DNA of 64,000 bases from Istiophorus platypterus (Eukaryota > Chordata > Actinopteri > Istiophoriformes > Istiophoridae), in the NCBI GenBank assembly GCA_016859345.1, contig CM029116.1, positions 3,560,143 through 3,624,142 of the forward strand. The letters are read 5' to 3'. This document shows positions 14,301 through 28,801 of this stretch, piece after piece. Below the pieces are notes generated by a model. The model saw only the letters and a list, made by a program, of their open reading frames with translations. It was not told where the DNA came from and did not search any database. The translations under genes were made by a program, and so were the position numbers. Every line of letters starts with the position of its first letter. Position 1 is the first letter of the stretch.

Positions 14301-17300
14301 AGTAAGTCAGAGTAAGCAAGTAGCAGATGAACACTGGTTTTTAAGATGTTAAATAATAGATAAACTCCTCATCACTGTGAAACTGTGAATATTACAGACG
14401 GCCTCAACAGTGTGGCTCCTCTCATTGTGCTGCTGTCCGAATCGTAAAAACAACACCTATTATTCCCTCTATTCTCCCTCAACTTTACCTCTTTGTCACT
14501 TTTATTTCTCCATTAGAGGCAGACCCCTCCCTCCACCTCTGCTCTGGGCTCTCTTCACTATAAATACCTCTGTGTGTGTTGCGCCCCCCCCCCCCGGCCT
14601 GTAGCTAACACTGGTACCTTTGTACAGCTAACATGCCAGATGAGACTAAAATTAAATGCACTTTAATTGCAGCTTGTGGCCCGGTATGTGTGAGAGGTGA
14701 GGAGGATTTACCGAGAGGAAATGATATTTTTAGGGTGTGATCTGGTGACGAAGACCTGTTACTGTTTAATGAGGGAGTGAAATAATCGAGACAGCATTTC
14801 GACTAGTAGAAGATCCCAGAGGGCTTTAGGAGAGGGAACCGCAGACGTGTGTGCAGCAGAGTCTACATTCATGTATTCAGAGGCTAAAAGCTCATTTTCT
14901 TTCCGTCTCAATCTGAACTCTTAATCCTGTCGATGCCTCATTCGTGCACGGGAAGTGATTATTCCCAATCAGCTTTTCACTCCTCGTTCATGCTCCTTGC
15001 GTATAAGCTGAAGCCCTCAGGTCCGTTACTGCTCTTTGACAGAAATCCCTCTTTTTGTGGCCATGAAGAAAAGATTTTCGAGCAACTTTGCGCAACGTAA
15101 AATGCTTTTTAGAATTTCAGGTTGCTCTTTTGGGGAAAATGCTTTCTTAATAAATTGTCTCAATGTTACCTCCATGTGTAGGAAAAGGAATTTGAACTTA
15201 AGGTTTTTTTTTTTTTAAATCTGCTTATGAAAGTGATAACTGCAATAATTAGTGAAAAAATATTTTCATATCATTTCTGAATCTGTATCAATGTAATAAT
15301 CTACTTTAAATGAATGTTATCTGTAAGATTTTAATGAAATCGAACCCAGTTTTTGATACTTTTTGATAGCGATTGCCTTTCATCGTATTTACGTTCAGTT
15401 GTTACCTCTTTACTTAGTAGTTTTCATTGCTAGTGCTGGAGTTTACCTTTACATTGATAGACTATAATTGACATAATGCGACCGTTAAGTTGTAGCATTA
15501 AACCAAACTTCCTGCTCAGACCGGAAACCACCGATGTTGTCGAATACACCACGACCGAAATGGGGGCGGGGCTATAATAACTTTCAACTTGGAAACAAAA
15601 AGCTTTAGGATGTTTATGAATGTTAGATACAAAAAAAGTTGAAAACCATATTTAAGGTGCCCTGTTAAGTTACAAAACATACATAACAATAGTTACATTT
15701 ACATTTGACGTTACTGGCCAGAGGACACCTATCGAACATTAAATATGTTTCCGTCCTCTTGATTTTTGTGTTTTAAACCTTGCCGTGTCTACTAGTTCTC
15801 TCATCTGCCCTCTCTTCTTGGTTGCTGTGCCTCACAACGCATCACCGCCACCTGATAATAGGTGGGATAATGTGGGACTAGTGGCAGGAATGTGTACGGC
15901 ATCATCTGCGTGTGGTGGGAAAAAATAAAATAAAATCCACAGGGCAGCTTTAATACCGATAACATTGTTTTGACATTTTAGCACCGAAATAATACATTAA
16001 AAAATGTTGAAAGTTTAAATTCATGGTATATAAAATAAATAAGTGTTTGTTTATGTTACAGTGATACATGTAAGTCCTTTAAGAACCACTGGAGTTAGTG
16101 GACTAAAAATAAATGTAAGAACCACAGTCTCCATTTTTTCTGATGTGTAGTTGTTTTTTTTCTCTCTTCCCCCTGTTAAGAAATCAGAGGGCTCTTTGAG
16201 TCACGGTGGTTTTTATAGAGAACCACCGTGGTAACCGAAGACCTTTACAGAACCTTCCTCTTTGTGGGCATATGAGAAGAGACAGGGGAGGAGAGAGAGG
16301 AGTGAGACGGGTGGGGTGACGGCGTCCAGAGGGAGCAGAGGAGTGGAGGGAGCGGGGTTGGAGGTTCGGGCGGAGGAGGTGGGGGAGGTTTGGTGGGGGC
16401 GGCACTCGGTAAATAAGATGTCTGATTCATGGAGCGGATGTTTTGAAGGAAACAGACTGAGGATGTAGCTGCACTAACTGTACCCTCTGGGTCTCTCTGC
16501 CTCTCTCTGTTTTTACTGTGGAAACGAACTGAACTGGACCTGTTCTGTTTGGCTGTCGCTGGAACCTCACCTGTACCTGGAGCAGGACACTTCCCCCATT
16601 GATGCAGTTCATTTCCTTATGTCTCCATATAAAGCTCGCTGGCAGGACTTCCAAACTGCCCCCCGCTCGTTACTCTTGCTCTACCGCCGCCGAGCCCAGG
16701 GCTTGCAGCCGGCCCTCGTCCCCATTAAACGGAAATACCGTTAAGAAATGTGAGCGATGGGGAGCGGATTTAAATGTCTTTTATGATCCCGGCGGCATTT
16801 GCTTGTCAACGACTTGTTGAAACCTCTGGCAAACCGTGCGAAATGAGCCGCAGGTCAGTTTCATACGAGGACGTGCCGTGAAACACCTCCCGACCTTAAC
16901 ATAGAAGAAGACATTTATTCAAAGGTATTTCTAGGTGCAAAGATGGGCCCTAGTCTGTTTCTCCATTTAAAACTTAAGAGAAACTGATTTCAAAGCCTTT
17001 TTAAAAGTTTGACTGCATGATTTAGAACACGCGTCCAGAATTCCTGATTCTGCCATAAAATTAACTATAAATGCTCCCTGGAATTTGGTGCGAACCAGCT
17101 ACCCTTTTTATATTTCACTGATTTATCTGTGTAATGGCTTCATTCGTTATTTTCACCTCAGACCAACCTAAAATTTGAAGCCCTGTGACCTGAAGGTAAT
17201 GAGCTGAACGTTCTGCTCATCCCTCACTAGGTTTCCTGGGAGACGGTGTTAGCGTAGAGCAAATCTTCTTACAGCAAATCTTCTTCTGACTTGTCCAAAT

Positions 17301-20300
17301 AATTCTACGCACGTTAAGATGATTTCTCAAACAGTGCAAATCATGATGGAGTCTAGGATCCATTAACACAATTTTATCAGAATTTTATATCAATTTTTCA
17401 TAAGTCTATATTCAAAAGTTTTAAACTTTTTAAAACAAATACACACATCACGCATCACCGCTTTTGTACAGGTCTGTGGTACCAGCTTTTACAGTAGATA
17501 TGAATTCAAATACTTTAACTGACCTATTCTCATAACCAGTGGCCTATAACAAGTTTCACGGACAAACCAGTAATAGAACCAGTAATATGGAAAAAGGCAC
17601 AACCTATTAAAACAATTCACACAACGAACAGAAGAAGCTGCACATTCATATACTTCATATTTACTCAGATTCCTGTTTTTCTGTTTACTTCAGTATTTAT
17701 TCAAACTATTAATAGAGAGAACAAGGAAAAACCTGACTCTTCTGTCTCCCCAGTGGTGAAATGATCTTTCCTTTCCACCCTGACCAGATTCACTGCTGGT
17801 CTTCTGTCTCCGTGCTGAATCACATCCATTCACTCACATCATCATCATCCTTTAATTTGCTTTTCTCACATCTGTGTCACTTTTCTTCTTTTTCATTTGC
17901 TGTAATAACCCACTTTTTTTTTTTTTTTTTTTGTTCATTTCAACTGTGACCCAATACACAGGAGGATATGTCAGTCTGTGAATCTCTTCAGGCGTGTTTG
18001 AATTGGGATTTTACTGTAATTGCTATTTTGTTGGCATTATCTGTCCCCATTAGTTGTGAAGCTTTCAACAAAATATGAGAGATGCTTTAACTCAGGTGTA
18101 GCTAATACAAATAGCTTCACAGTGTCCTTATGTATAAGATCAGGTCACTACATCCTTCTGGTGTTTCAACGGTGTGCAGTAGATTAATTTGTCTGCAGAT
18201 GCAGAGCAAACGGATTAATTAATGTGAAATGGATTGGATTTTATTTTGCCGAGTTGGATCCCTTGAAAAAAAAAAACGAAACACTTGGACCGGGCCTTGC
18301 ATTGACCCTGCTGACAGGATTGGGGTATTCCTGACGAGGACGGCCGTGGGATAACGGACACCGTGGACAGTCGGTGTACTCACAACGAGCACGGATGCAG
18401 GATGTGGGTTTGCTATGATGTGCTGTGGTAATTTAATTTATTAAAGCCATGAATAAAAGGTTAAGGGGAATCCTAAGGTCCAAGCAGTTAGAGATATTAC
18501 TCTGGGGAAAACCGGAACATACAATCTGTTATTCTGAAAACCAGGCTTGTGTTATGATATGTTTTGCTATCAGTCATGAAATCGCGTCGCAATGTAAGCA
18601 GCGGTGTTCGGCCGGACGAGTGTATCCAGTTTACTTTGGGTCAGTTGAGGTGTGTGTTTCTTCTCCGGCGTCTGAGGACTGGTCTGACCTTTTTAACTTC
18701 AACCGGGTCCTTTAAAAACAGACTCCGGCCTCTTTATTTATCCTGCTATTTATGTCCAAATGTGGGGAAGGAGAGTGTGTTTTCCCTGTCCGTGTGCCTG
18801 TGTGTTTAGTGCATGCGCGTGTCGCTCGGCGCGTGTGTGTGTGCGTGTGTCTACATGTGTACATCCGTGTTTTCCGACGTGTTCGCTCCTGCGCCTCTGC
18901 GTTGCCGCCGTCAGACCAGACCCGCGTCTTCACCGGTGTGCGGGATTTTCCCTCGGGGTTGACCAATAGCAGGGGAGGGGGAACCGGCGGCGGAGGGAGA
19001 AGTGAATGAATGGTGGTGTTATTTATTTTTGGTTTGGTGGACTGCACCTTTAGCTGTGAAAAATCACCTGCCGTATCACTTATTCTGTTCCTTTCCCCTG
19101 CTGCTGTTTGGACTAATGGATCCCGAGAAGGGACAGAATGAGACTCTGTGTGTGTGTGTGTGTGTCTCTATACATCCGTATGCATGTGCACGTGTGAGTT
19201 TGACTTGTGTAGGTAATATTTATTGATGGGAAAAATGAAGCAGAATATCAGAAGCTTTGTGGAAAATCTCCATTCTTAGACCAGAGCTGCCTGAAGGTAA
19301 ATTTTAAATGTTTTTAATTCACATTTCACATCCCTCTAGCTCACGTGTCTTTTAATTTTACTTGACGTAAGTCGGATCCATCAATACAGTTCTTACTTTT
19401 AACTGTTCCAAAAAAGGCCCCAACCTTTTGGTTGGCTCAAAGGTCAGCGTCGGGCCTACAAGGGGTTACTGCAGTTACTGTACTTTTAGTTGAGAGAGTG
19501 AGAGCAGAAAGATGACGCCTAAGCTGTATGGAGACCAATGGATTTGGAGAATCGGCTAAACTGCCCCTTTAAACCCGGGAGGCATTTTCACAGTGTAGGA
19601 AAGTCAAGGTTTTGTTTACAAAAGCGAATTGGTCGTCAAAGTTTTAGTTTTGCAAGTTTTTCTTTGAACGATAACAGTGGATCGACCTTTGACCATGTTT
19701 TTGCTTGTTTTACATACAGTGGCCACAATATGATATAGTACTTTAAATATAGCAGAAAATGATCTCATCAACATCGTGGTATTACATTCAGCGGTCACCC
19801 AGGCCTGTGGGCGACCTGAGGGTAATCTATAGCTGTCAACATGTCGTTGCTGACCCTAGAACAGGCTCTCCAGGGAAACAAATTGAACACAGCTAGTTTC
19901 ATTGGGAACATCACAACCAATTTGAATATGACAGGACTCAGGTAGGAAGCAGGAAATAAACGCTGACCACATCTCATTATCATTGTAATTGTTGTTATTG
20001 GATGACGGTTTGAGCAGCTGTAGCACCACTCCATGCTTTCCCTGAAGCTCAAAGAGCCTAACATTATATTTCATTAAAATTTAATGACTTTTTTCTTTTT
20101 AAGTCATGTTTTTTCAGTAGAGGTAGGGGCACCTTCCCCATAAAACGCTCCAGTAAACCCCAGGTCGGAAAGTATTGAATGATTAAGGCCTAGCTTAGGC
20201 CTGAGTCATGCCGTGAGGCTCCTGCCAGACCTGTGTGGAGCGAGGCCACCGCTTTCACTGGGTGAGAGTCAGTGCCCTCGGTCCAGATGAGTCCACACAC

Positions 20301-23300
20301 CCGAAACTTTTGCCAGATCGAGCGGCCACGCGAGGGCCAGGGGCCCCAACCTCGCATTCGGCCGTTTTGGTGCCAGAAACGCGGCGAAGTTCACACGAGC
20401 TCAGCTGCAGTCGTTCCCAGCAGCTACACCAGCTCTCGCCTCTCGCAGGAAATGGGGGGGGGGGGGCACGCCGTTGGGGGGGGCTGCCTTAGGCTGAACC
20501 GTGCTCTGAATGTCAGCAGTGCGCTGTCGTCGCTGGATCCATCTCTGGGTTAAGTCATTTTCCGGGCACACAAACTGTCGTCTTTGACAATCACCTCGTT
20601 AGTTCAAAGAATTCACACAACAGCGTTTTATTTTGGTTTTTTGTTTTGTTTTTTTTAACCATTTTTAAAACAGTCCTGTGTGTCTTCGTGCACGTGATGA
20701 AGCAATAAACAGAGGATAATAAGAAGAGGTAGTGAAAATATACTCAAGAGGAGCCCACAGATGCATTACTCTCATTATTTATGACATGTGGCTCTTCCTA
20801 CTTGATATCAGATCAGGTGATTGGAGATTCGTTTTGGGAATTCCCAAGACCTCAGTGTTTTCCTTTAATTTCCAAAACACTTTACATCATTTTATAGTTT
20901 AAAAAAATATATATATTTATAATATATTATAGGTTAAAGACAGAGGCCATATGATGATAAAGACCCTCCCTCTCAGCCCTGCCATTTTAACAACCTGCTA
21001 CCAAGCCTAGGAGTCCATTTAATCTGCCGCGTCGGCGTCTCATAAGTCATATGGTTCTTTTTAAATGGACGACAAGTTTCAATTAACTGTCTTCACAAGC
21101 AAACAAGCCCTGAGGCGTTTTATTTGGCTTCTGTTGGCCTCATTCAACTTCAAACAAAGCCCAGATGGAGGAGAAGGAAGGCAGGTGCTCGTCGGGTGAT
21201 AAATGGTTCATTTCAAAAGGCAATATACAAACTGCTGCACGAGTATTTTTGTTGTCTTTTCATATGAAGGGCAGAGGATGATGTTGATTATATAGCTCGC
21301 CTCTCAGCGCCTATAACATGAACGTGTTTATGAAAAATGACTAATGGTCTGAAATATTGCAGACCATTCACTTGAATATTTATTTCCTTAACAACTTTTA
21401 TAGTAGGTGTTACATTGTCAACTGAGTATGTAACTTATTTGACTGCTTTATTATTGCACATCTTGACTGTTAAGTTTTAGTTGAACAAAAGAAAGCAACA
21501 ACCAAACACGTATTAATGCGTACACAATGTAAAGCACCTCTTTATTTCTGTTTGTCATATTTAGTATAATCAGACATAATATTACAGTGCATTTGAAAAG
21601 TTTTTATCCTCTTGAGGATTGAAAAAAAAAAAAAACAAACCCAAAACAAACCTGCCTTCTCCTACAAAATTATGAAAGATGGAGGGAAGAATTCCTCTCA
21701 GATGGAAAATTTCTGATCGATGGGAAGGGCTCCCAGCTATCCCTTAACCTTCCCTCTGCCGTCAGTAGAGTCCACAAAGAAAACCTGTCTGACCCGTTCC
21801 GTCCCGGCGCCGCCGTGTTTGCCCTGAACCAGAATCTCGCTCGCCGCCTCGCACGAGTCTGTTAGACCACCTTCTAACAGTTTAACTGAAACCGTCCGAC
21901 GTCCACTTTGTCCCACGGTTTAGGGTTTGGATCGATTTAGCTTTAACTGAAGACGTTCTACGTGTGAAGGTAGACCACGTGTTTGATGCGTTGGGAGTTG
22001 CTGGAGTTTTTGATGAACAAATCCACTTGGCTTGGTGAAAGGCAATGAAAAAGACTGTTGTCTTGGTTAAATGTAGCAATAGTCAACAATGACATGAGAC
22101 AGGATGCGTTTACTTTTTCAATATCGGGTCGGGTAACATTATCAAAGGGAGTTTCTTGGCTGAATGCAACCAGAAAGAGTTTAAGAAACCCTGCCCTCCT
22201 TGCTGCAAGGCTGCCGGCACGGTGGCGGCGTAGCATTAAAAAAAGAAAAAAAAATTAGTTTTATGAGACAGCGTCATATTGTTCTACTAAACTGCCAATA
22301 CAAGAAGAAGTGGAGTAAAACAGCCATCACATCTGAAAATTAAAAACAAACATTTGGTGTCAGATGCCTGATTTATTCTTTTCAGTTACACTGAGGTGAG
22401 CGAGGAGTCAAAAGCTGAGCCCAGAGGGGAAAAACAAGCATTTGCCAAATTTCAAACTTTGGACGTAGCGAGAGTCATTCGGCTGAGGTCTTGTTTTTTC
22501 TCTTAAATCACCAGAAATTCATCTTAACTTTGGTTATTTGCTTCTCTGTCTGTCAACATCGGATGTTTTATAGCTGAACTTCTTAAAACTCCCAAAGACT
22601 GGTCCCAAATCCATACTACACGCTAATTCTACTGAAAATGTATGTAGAGAATGTGAGTGTGTTTGTACCGGAAAAGTAAAAAAAGGGGGCATACTCAAAA
22701 CAGTTTGCAGGCACTAAAAAAGCAAACCCAACACGATTTCCTTAAGGAGTGTGGAATTGAAGCACATTACTCTCCTACAATGCAATAGACACAGGAAATA
22801 AAGGAGCTGTTCAGGAGCTGGAAACAGAGAGAGAGAGAGAACCTCCAGATGACCTCTGGAAACAAACAAACAAAAAAACCCTCCTATGAAATTTTGTGAA
22901 TAAACATTTTTGCCTTCTCTTTGTTTCACTGGCAATTTTTTCTAATTTCCCAGTAGAATAGAATGGTCATGTAAATTGATGTTTTATAGAAATGAGTCGC
23001 GTAAAAGGCACAGTTTTTGTAACCCCGGGGCAAAACGGATGGTTTTCAACGTTTTGAGCATGGACATGATGCCTCATAAAACCCTGTGAAACCTTCCGTT
23101 TTTATGTAACTTAAAGGAGTTCGTCTGTGTCCCCGAGTGGAACAGCTTTCTCTCCTTCATCCCTTAAAAAGCTCCCATTTTCTGCAGAGGCCTGGTTTCA
23201 GTGTGGCGACAGCGATACGCTAAGCGACTGCGTGCCCTGTCCTGAATGAGCCTATAGATACCGGGGCGTCTGGCCAAACCGAGGTCGAGGAGAAATTACG

Positions 23301-23818
23301 ATGAGGCGCGATGCGAGCCTCTCATGAAAGAAACATTGACTGCACTCGATTGCCCAAGATGATGGAGTTTTCGGGACGGGGAGCTGTGGCTCGGCGGGGG
23401 CGCATTGGGTGACGGCGGTACAGGAAACCCGGCGAGCAACGGACCGTGCCGAAGGGATGAGGGTGTAGGATCGATACTAGCATCCGTGCGTGAGACACCT
23501 GCACAGGCACAAGTGCGCAAATACACATATACACACGCACACACAAAAAAACAAATGTGTCGCCATGCGGAAACAGAGGAACAAGACAAGGAAACAGAGA
23601 GGGAGGTGAATGGGGAGACCGAGGGATGTGCTGCCGTGTGTCTGTGTGCGTGCGAGCGTGCGTGCGTGTGTGCGTGCGCACGTGCGCGTGTGTGAGTCAT
23701 GAGTACACATTGTTAGCACGGTGAAAATCCTCACAGGTTCCTGGAAGGAATTAAAAACGCTGACGTGACACCAGGATGCAAGACTGCAGGTCCCACCCCT
23801 CTGCTGATCCATGTCAGG

Positions 23819-23821
<3 letters not shown>

Positions 23822-23904
<83 letters not shown>
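23822..23904. repeat. (GT)n microsatellite
   Basis: Perfect GT run of about 83 bp; a CG-containing GT-rich region lies 130 bp upstream (23636-23694). Confidence 0.96.
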
Positions 23905-23909
<5 letters not shown>

Positions 23910-25265
23910 TCCCATGCCTCTCTCTCACTTTCATGGCTAACTCCAACTGAAACAGCTGCACGTTTCAACAGTGGTGGAGGACAGACTCAAACTCATTCAA
24001 GCAGCAGTTGGACTATGTAAATATCCTGTATTCTGTATGAGTCGGGAAAAAAAAAAAAGTAACAAAGGATCAAAACGTCCATAATAATTCTCTGATCCGC
24101 TCCTGCTCCTTTCCTGCCCTGTCGACCTATACAGTGATACACTGGCCCTACTGAGCGGCCGGATCATCGGCGGTGCAGCAGAGAGGCCATTCATGCTGCA
24201 GCGGCGGTTCGACAGAGACTTTGAGGTCTTTCTCCGCTGCGACTCTCGGCCGCTAATGGAATCCATTTGGTGCCGCGGTGAAACGGAGCTGAGTGCGGCC
24301 GCCGACCCCAGGACTGGGCAGACTACAGACCCCTCAGAGCCAAGCTCCAGGTCTGCGAGGGGGGAGGCAGTAGTGTTCAGTTTCAGAAAAGATCCATTAG
24401 ATCCGTCCAAACAGTTATTCAGTTTTAATATAGTAAACTTATTAGAACGAGAAAATGTCGACCATCTGTCAGCTGATGGCTTTTGCAGACTGACTACCTG
24501 TTTCAACTTTCAACTTCGAAGTGTCTTTGGCACTGCTAGCAGTGCGACTCCGCTTCCGACAGCAGGGCCGGTTGATTGGTCGAAATATCTCAGCTGTTAC
24601 TGAGTGGAGCGGCGCGACGTCTTGCACAGACCGTTGCGTCATCGCCGTGCGCCTGCTGCGTCATCACTGCGCGCCCGCTGTCTGCTCCGTGGACACACAA
24701 ACGTTTCGAGTAAGATGGCTCCACCGGCCGTCGGCTCACATTTCGATCACTCGTATTCATCCGCTTTTGAACCTCCCAAATCCCAGATACCTCAGAGTCA
24801 CATCCAGGCTTTAATGGATGATCGACGCTGTTGGTTATCTGAGTCATGTTTAGTTATTCTGTGATTATATTTCAATTTTTTTTTTTTCCCTAAGCGACTT
24901 GCTCTGTGGGGTTCTTCAGATGTTGGCACAATATCTCACTCCCATTCATTAAAGCTTTCATTGATATCTGTAACTTTTCACCTCTTTGCTCCTCCTTTTC
25001 CTTTTTTTTTTTTAATTTTGCATTTTCCATGTCCCAGGTTGGCCCCACCACTGCACCGAAACCCAACCCTCCCCGTGAGCTTCTTCCATGTTGATTTGAT
25101 CTTTATTTGGCCTTTTTACCGCAGCTCTTTGAATAAAGCTACTCAGCGCATTTTACGGGAAGCGCACAGCACAACATCACAACCGGCCCCGCTCGCGCTT
25201 CCAAACCGAGCCTCTCCAAATTGGTTTTCACGAAACCTGCCAATTTACGGGGACCAGTTTAGCAA

Positions 25266-25293
25266 ATCTCTCTCTCTCTCTCTCTCTCTCTCC
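25266..25293. repeat. (CT)n microsatellite
   Basis: Perfect CT run of 28 bp followed by CAGG. Confidence 0.93.
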
Positions 25294-27627
25294 AGGACAA
25301 CCTCCAGTAAGAGTCGGGGCCCCAAAGAAGGTGATTCTAAATTTAAAACTGCAGAAAGGTAGCTTTGTCAACCCCGAGGTGGCTTCAGAGGGAGAGAGAG
25401 GGAGATCTAGCGGGCGAAGGGGGGGGGGGTTGCAGACAGATCAAGGAAGAAAAACAGGGTGGAGAGGGAGTGTGAGAAGGTGCAGAGGACTTTGACATAG
25501 ATGAGTATCGGGTCGTTATTTAATTGAGGAGCACTTTTTCCGGAGATCACTGAGCAAATATGCAAAAACTGTTTGCCTCAAGTACGAGCGCCTTCTTTCT
25601 GGTTATTTAGTGATAGCATGGCGGATGGCTGCTCCCGCTTTATGTAATTGGGGGGGGGGGGGGCTTGGTGAAGAGGGGGCTAATCAGGATGGATGAGATA
25701 AAGAGATGTGAGGACAGGAAAGATGAATATCCTAATAAAAGCACAGTGTAAATGAAAAAGGCGTTTGAGAGGATTCGAAATTCAAGGATTGAACTGGAAT
25801 CAGATTCAATGCTAAGGCTGTCAACAGCGGAGGGACGGCATCGACGCATCAGTCAATATCGTTATCTACACGGGCTCGCGTTTCTCTTTCGATTCACGTG
25901 TACAACACGCAACCTGGGGCATATTTCTAACACCTCGGGCTCCCGGCCCTCTGACGTAGACGCGTGGAAGTGCAGCAACTGGTCATGCAACGGCGCCACG
26001 GCTGCCACGGTCACCGTTGTGGACTCTAGTTTTAGAGTTGCCTAACAATGGACATTAACAATACTGTAGTTGTTCTGCGCGGATATTGTATAGGGATAAA
26101 TCATTCCTAAAACGCTGTCGGTGAACGTAATGTGAGGCTTTGGAAGATTTATGTAATATAAATGTTACATAATAGAGCAACACATTAGTGTGATATATAT
26201 CACAGCCTTTTGTGGTCTTATGAGGAAAAAAAATACCTTTAGTGTAAATATTTGCCTCTGAAAGTGGCAATTTATGAAATTTTCATTTATATATTTTGTT
26301 TCCCTCTGTTATATTAGTGAGAGGTGACTAATTTTATTTTCTGCATAAGATTAAAATGTTATTATTATTATTACTTATTAAAATTTGCACCTGCACTTTC
26401 CCTGGTTGGAACCTAGACAGGGACCCTTCTTTCATTTCATCCCCTTCTACGTTTGTTGCTTTCTCATATTAAGTTAAGGCAAAAATGAACAAAAGGGAAA
26501 AAAGGGTTTAAAGGTCATTTTAAAAAGGTGAATTATCCTCAAGGTTTAAATTGTTAAAACAAGGAGCAAGGAGACACCAACAAAAAAACGAAAAATGGCT
26601 GTCATGAAAACACGAAATCGCTTCTGTAGAAAACATCGTCAGAACACGCTGACGGCAGAAATGAACGGGCGGCATAGAACATAAGTTAGAGACAGAAACA
26701 GAAAAAGAGAGAGAGGGGGAGGAAGGGAGAGGGAGGGGGGGGGGGGGTCCGGGGAGGGAGAGAAATTCCCCGTGCCATGGCGGAGGAGCTGCTGGACAGG
26801 CGGCGTTCTCTCCGGCCCATGAAAGGTGTGATTGTCCCACGGCTTCCCCGAGCCAGGAAAGTTCCCCCAGTGGCGGTCGGCGGCCCCTCTATCTGCCAGG
26901 AACGCAGGGCTGCAGAGAGCAACCCATTGCCGGTTATGTCAGATACCACGCCGGAGGAGGAGGAGGAGGAGGAGGAGGAGGAGGTGGTGGAGGGCAAGGG
27001 TGTAAAAAAAAAAAAAAAAAGCTGCTTTTCAATGTGTGTTATAAATACTTGAGAGAAACACGCACACATTGAGAGGACACACACACACACACTCATACAC
27101 ACTGGAGGACAGCGGGTCTCTAAATGAGGCTGTCGGCTCAGAGTGTCTGCATGAAAAGAAAGGCAGCTCTCAATGTGTTTATTTTGACAAGAGGGAGCGA
27201 GAGCGGGGGGGGGGTGGAGGGGGGGTACAGAGGGAGACAGAAATGGAGGGATGAGAAAGAGAGAGAGAGAAAGGGGGAGAGGAGAAGGTAGGAGTGTTTT
27301 CAGGCTCGGACATTCCTTTGCTTCCAAAAACAAAGTTTCAGTGAAGTTCCAAACAGAGTTTGTAACGAAAGCCCAGACTTTTTTCTTCCTTCCTTTTTTT
27401 TCTTCTTCTCTTCTTCTTTTTTTTTGATGAGGGATTTCAATGAAAATATGCAAATTTTTTCACCTGTGAGAGGACGAGGAGTTGTGTGCCTCCGATAGCC
27501 CGCTGGGCCAAACGGGTGGCTCCCGGAGGGGATGGGGACAGACGGGATAATAGAAGATGGCTCCTGGCCCCGGTGACCACAGCGGGACGGGATGGCCGTG
27601 GTGCCCGGCCGATGCCGCTCCGGCGTC

Positions 27628-28152
27628 AGGGATCCCCGCGGCGGGACCCCGCCGGCCTCCCCGGCGCTCTTCCCTGGGAAGGAAGCGAGGGAGCGTGCCG
27701 CACCTCACCCCGTGTGGCCTCGGGCCATTTGCCAAATTTAAGACGCAGCCATTACCTGCAAGCAGATGCATCATCCGCCATAAATGATGCTTGACAGCTT
27801 TTATCTGTTCAAGCTGTGTTATATGTTATCGCCGACGCCTCCTTTTATCAGATAGGTGGCGATTTGTAGAGATCCTGCTCGGCCTCCTTAAGTTCCGGTG
27901 TCAGATTTCGGGCGTATTGGCCAGAAGCTGGAAGGTCTGATGGGGAGTTGAAGCCAGAACACTGTGCCAACCCTATAATAAAAAAATAAAAAAAACCCAA
28001 AAACAAACAGATCTAGGCGGTGAAGGGGGGGAGATTGGGGGAGGGAAGTTGCAGAGAGATAAAGGAAGAAAACGTCCTAAATGCGAATGTGTCTCGTTTA
28101 GAGCGTGTTGGATGACAGAGATTGGTGTTTGTACACTTTAGAACAATAGATT

Positions 28153-28215
<63 letters not shown>

Positions 28216-28247
28216 TGAGTGAGTGTATGCTGCGTTCCTTGTCTGTA
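27628..28247. repeat. tandem duplication A, copy 1
   Basis: A ~0.6-kb unit begins at AGGGATCC and ends after a (GT)n run (28157-28213) and GAGTGAGTG. It is followed immediately by a second copy. Some parts are identical to copy 2 for over 100 bp, while others differ by many single-base indels, often in homopolymers. The core contains a conserved-looking block (27716-27880). Confidence 0.92.
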
Positions 28248-28742
28248 GGGATCCGGCGGGACCCCTTCCGGCCTCCCCCGGCGCTTTCTTTCCCTGGGAA
28301 GGCGAAGCGAGGAGCGTGGCCGCACCACCCGTGGCCTCGGGCCATTTGCCAAATTTAAGACGCAGCCATTACCTGCAAGCAGATGCATCATCCGCCATAA
28401 TGATGCTTGGACAGCTTTATCTGTTCAGCTGTGTTATATGTTATCGCCACGCCTCCTTTTATCAGATAGGTGGCGATTTGTAGAGATCCTGCCTGGCCTC
28501 CTCTGTGTCAGATTTCCAGCACACAGAAGCTGGAAGGTCTGATGGGGAGTTGAAGCCAGAACACTGTGCCAACCCTATAATAAAAAAATAAAAAAAACCC
28601 AAAAACAAACAGATCTAGGCGGTGAAGGGGGGGAGATTGGGGGAGGGAAGTTGCAGAGAGATAAAGGAAGAAAATCACTTAAATGCGTAATGTGTCTGTT
28701 GATGACAGAGATTGGTGTTTGTACACTTTAGAACAATAGATT

Positions 28743-28801
<59 letters not shown>

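Larger units (their letters stand above)
7290..27620. other. gene-free interval, 20 kb
   Basis: No supported gene or RNA gene. It holds GT/CA microsatellites (listed separately), AT-rich (TTTA)-like runs near 9066-9125 and a CT run at 25266-25293. Several unique blocks with the look of conserved regulatory DNA are present (near 13200-13400, 16580-16860, 20940-21420 and 25480-25640). Apparent frames up to about 255 codons, such as the one at 26686-27453, are low-complexity Ser/Pro/Leu translations of purine or pyrimidine tracts. Confidence 0.75.

Noticed and set aside
24193..24603. 136-residue plus-strand frame
   Set aside because: No recognisable domain, and overlapping long frames on the other strand reflect local GC content.
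26686..27453. 255-residue minus-strand Ser/Pro/Leu-rich frame
   Set aside because: Translation of purine-rich and GGA-repeat DNA; no domain, no splice logic.
27460..28391. Pair of similar frames starting MMHLLAGNGCVLNLANGPRP
   Set aside because: The similarity comes from tandem duplication A; the copies frameshift relative to each other and the GC-rich 5' part is error-laden.
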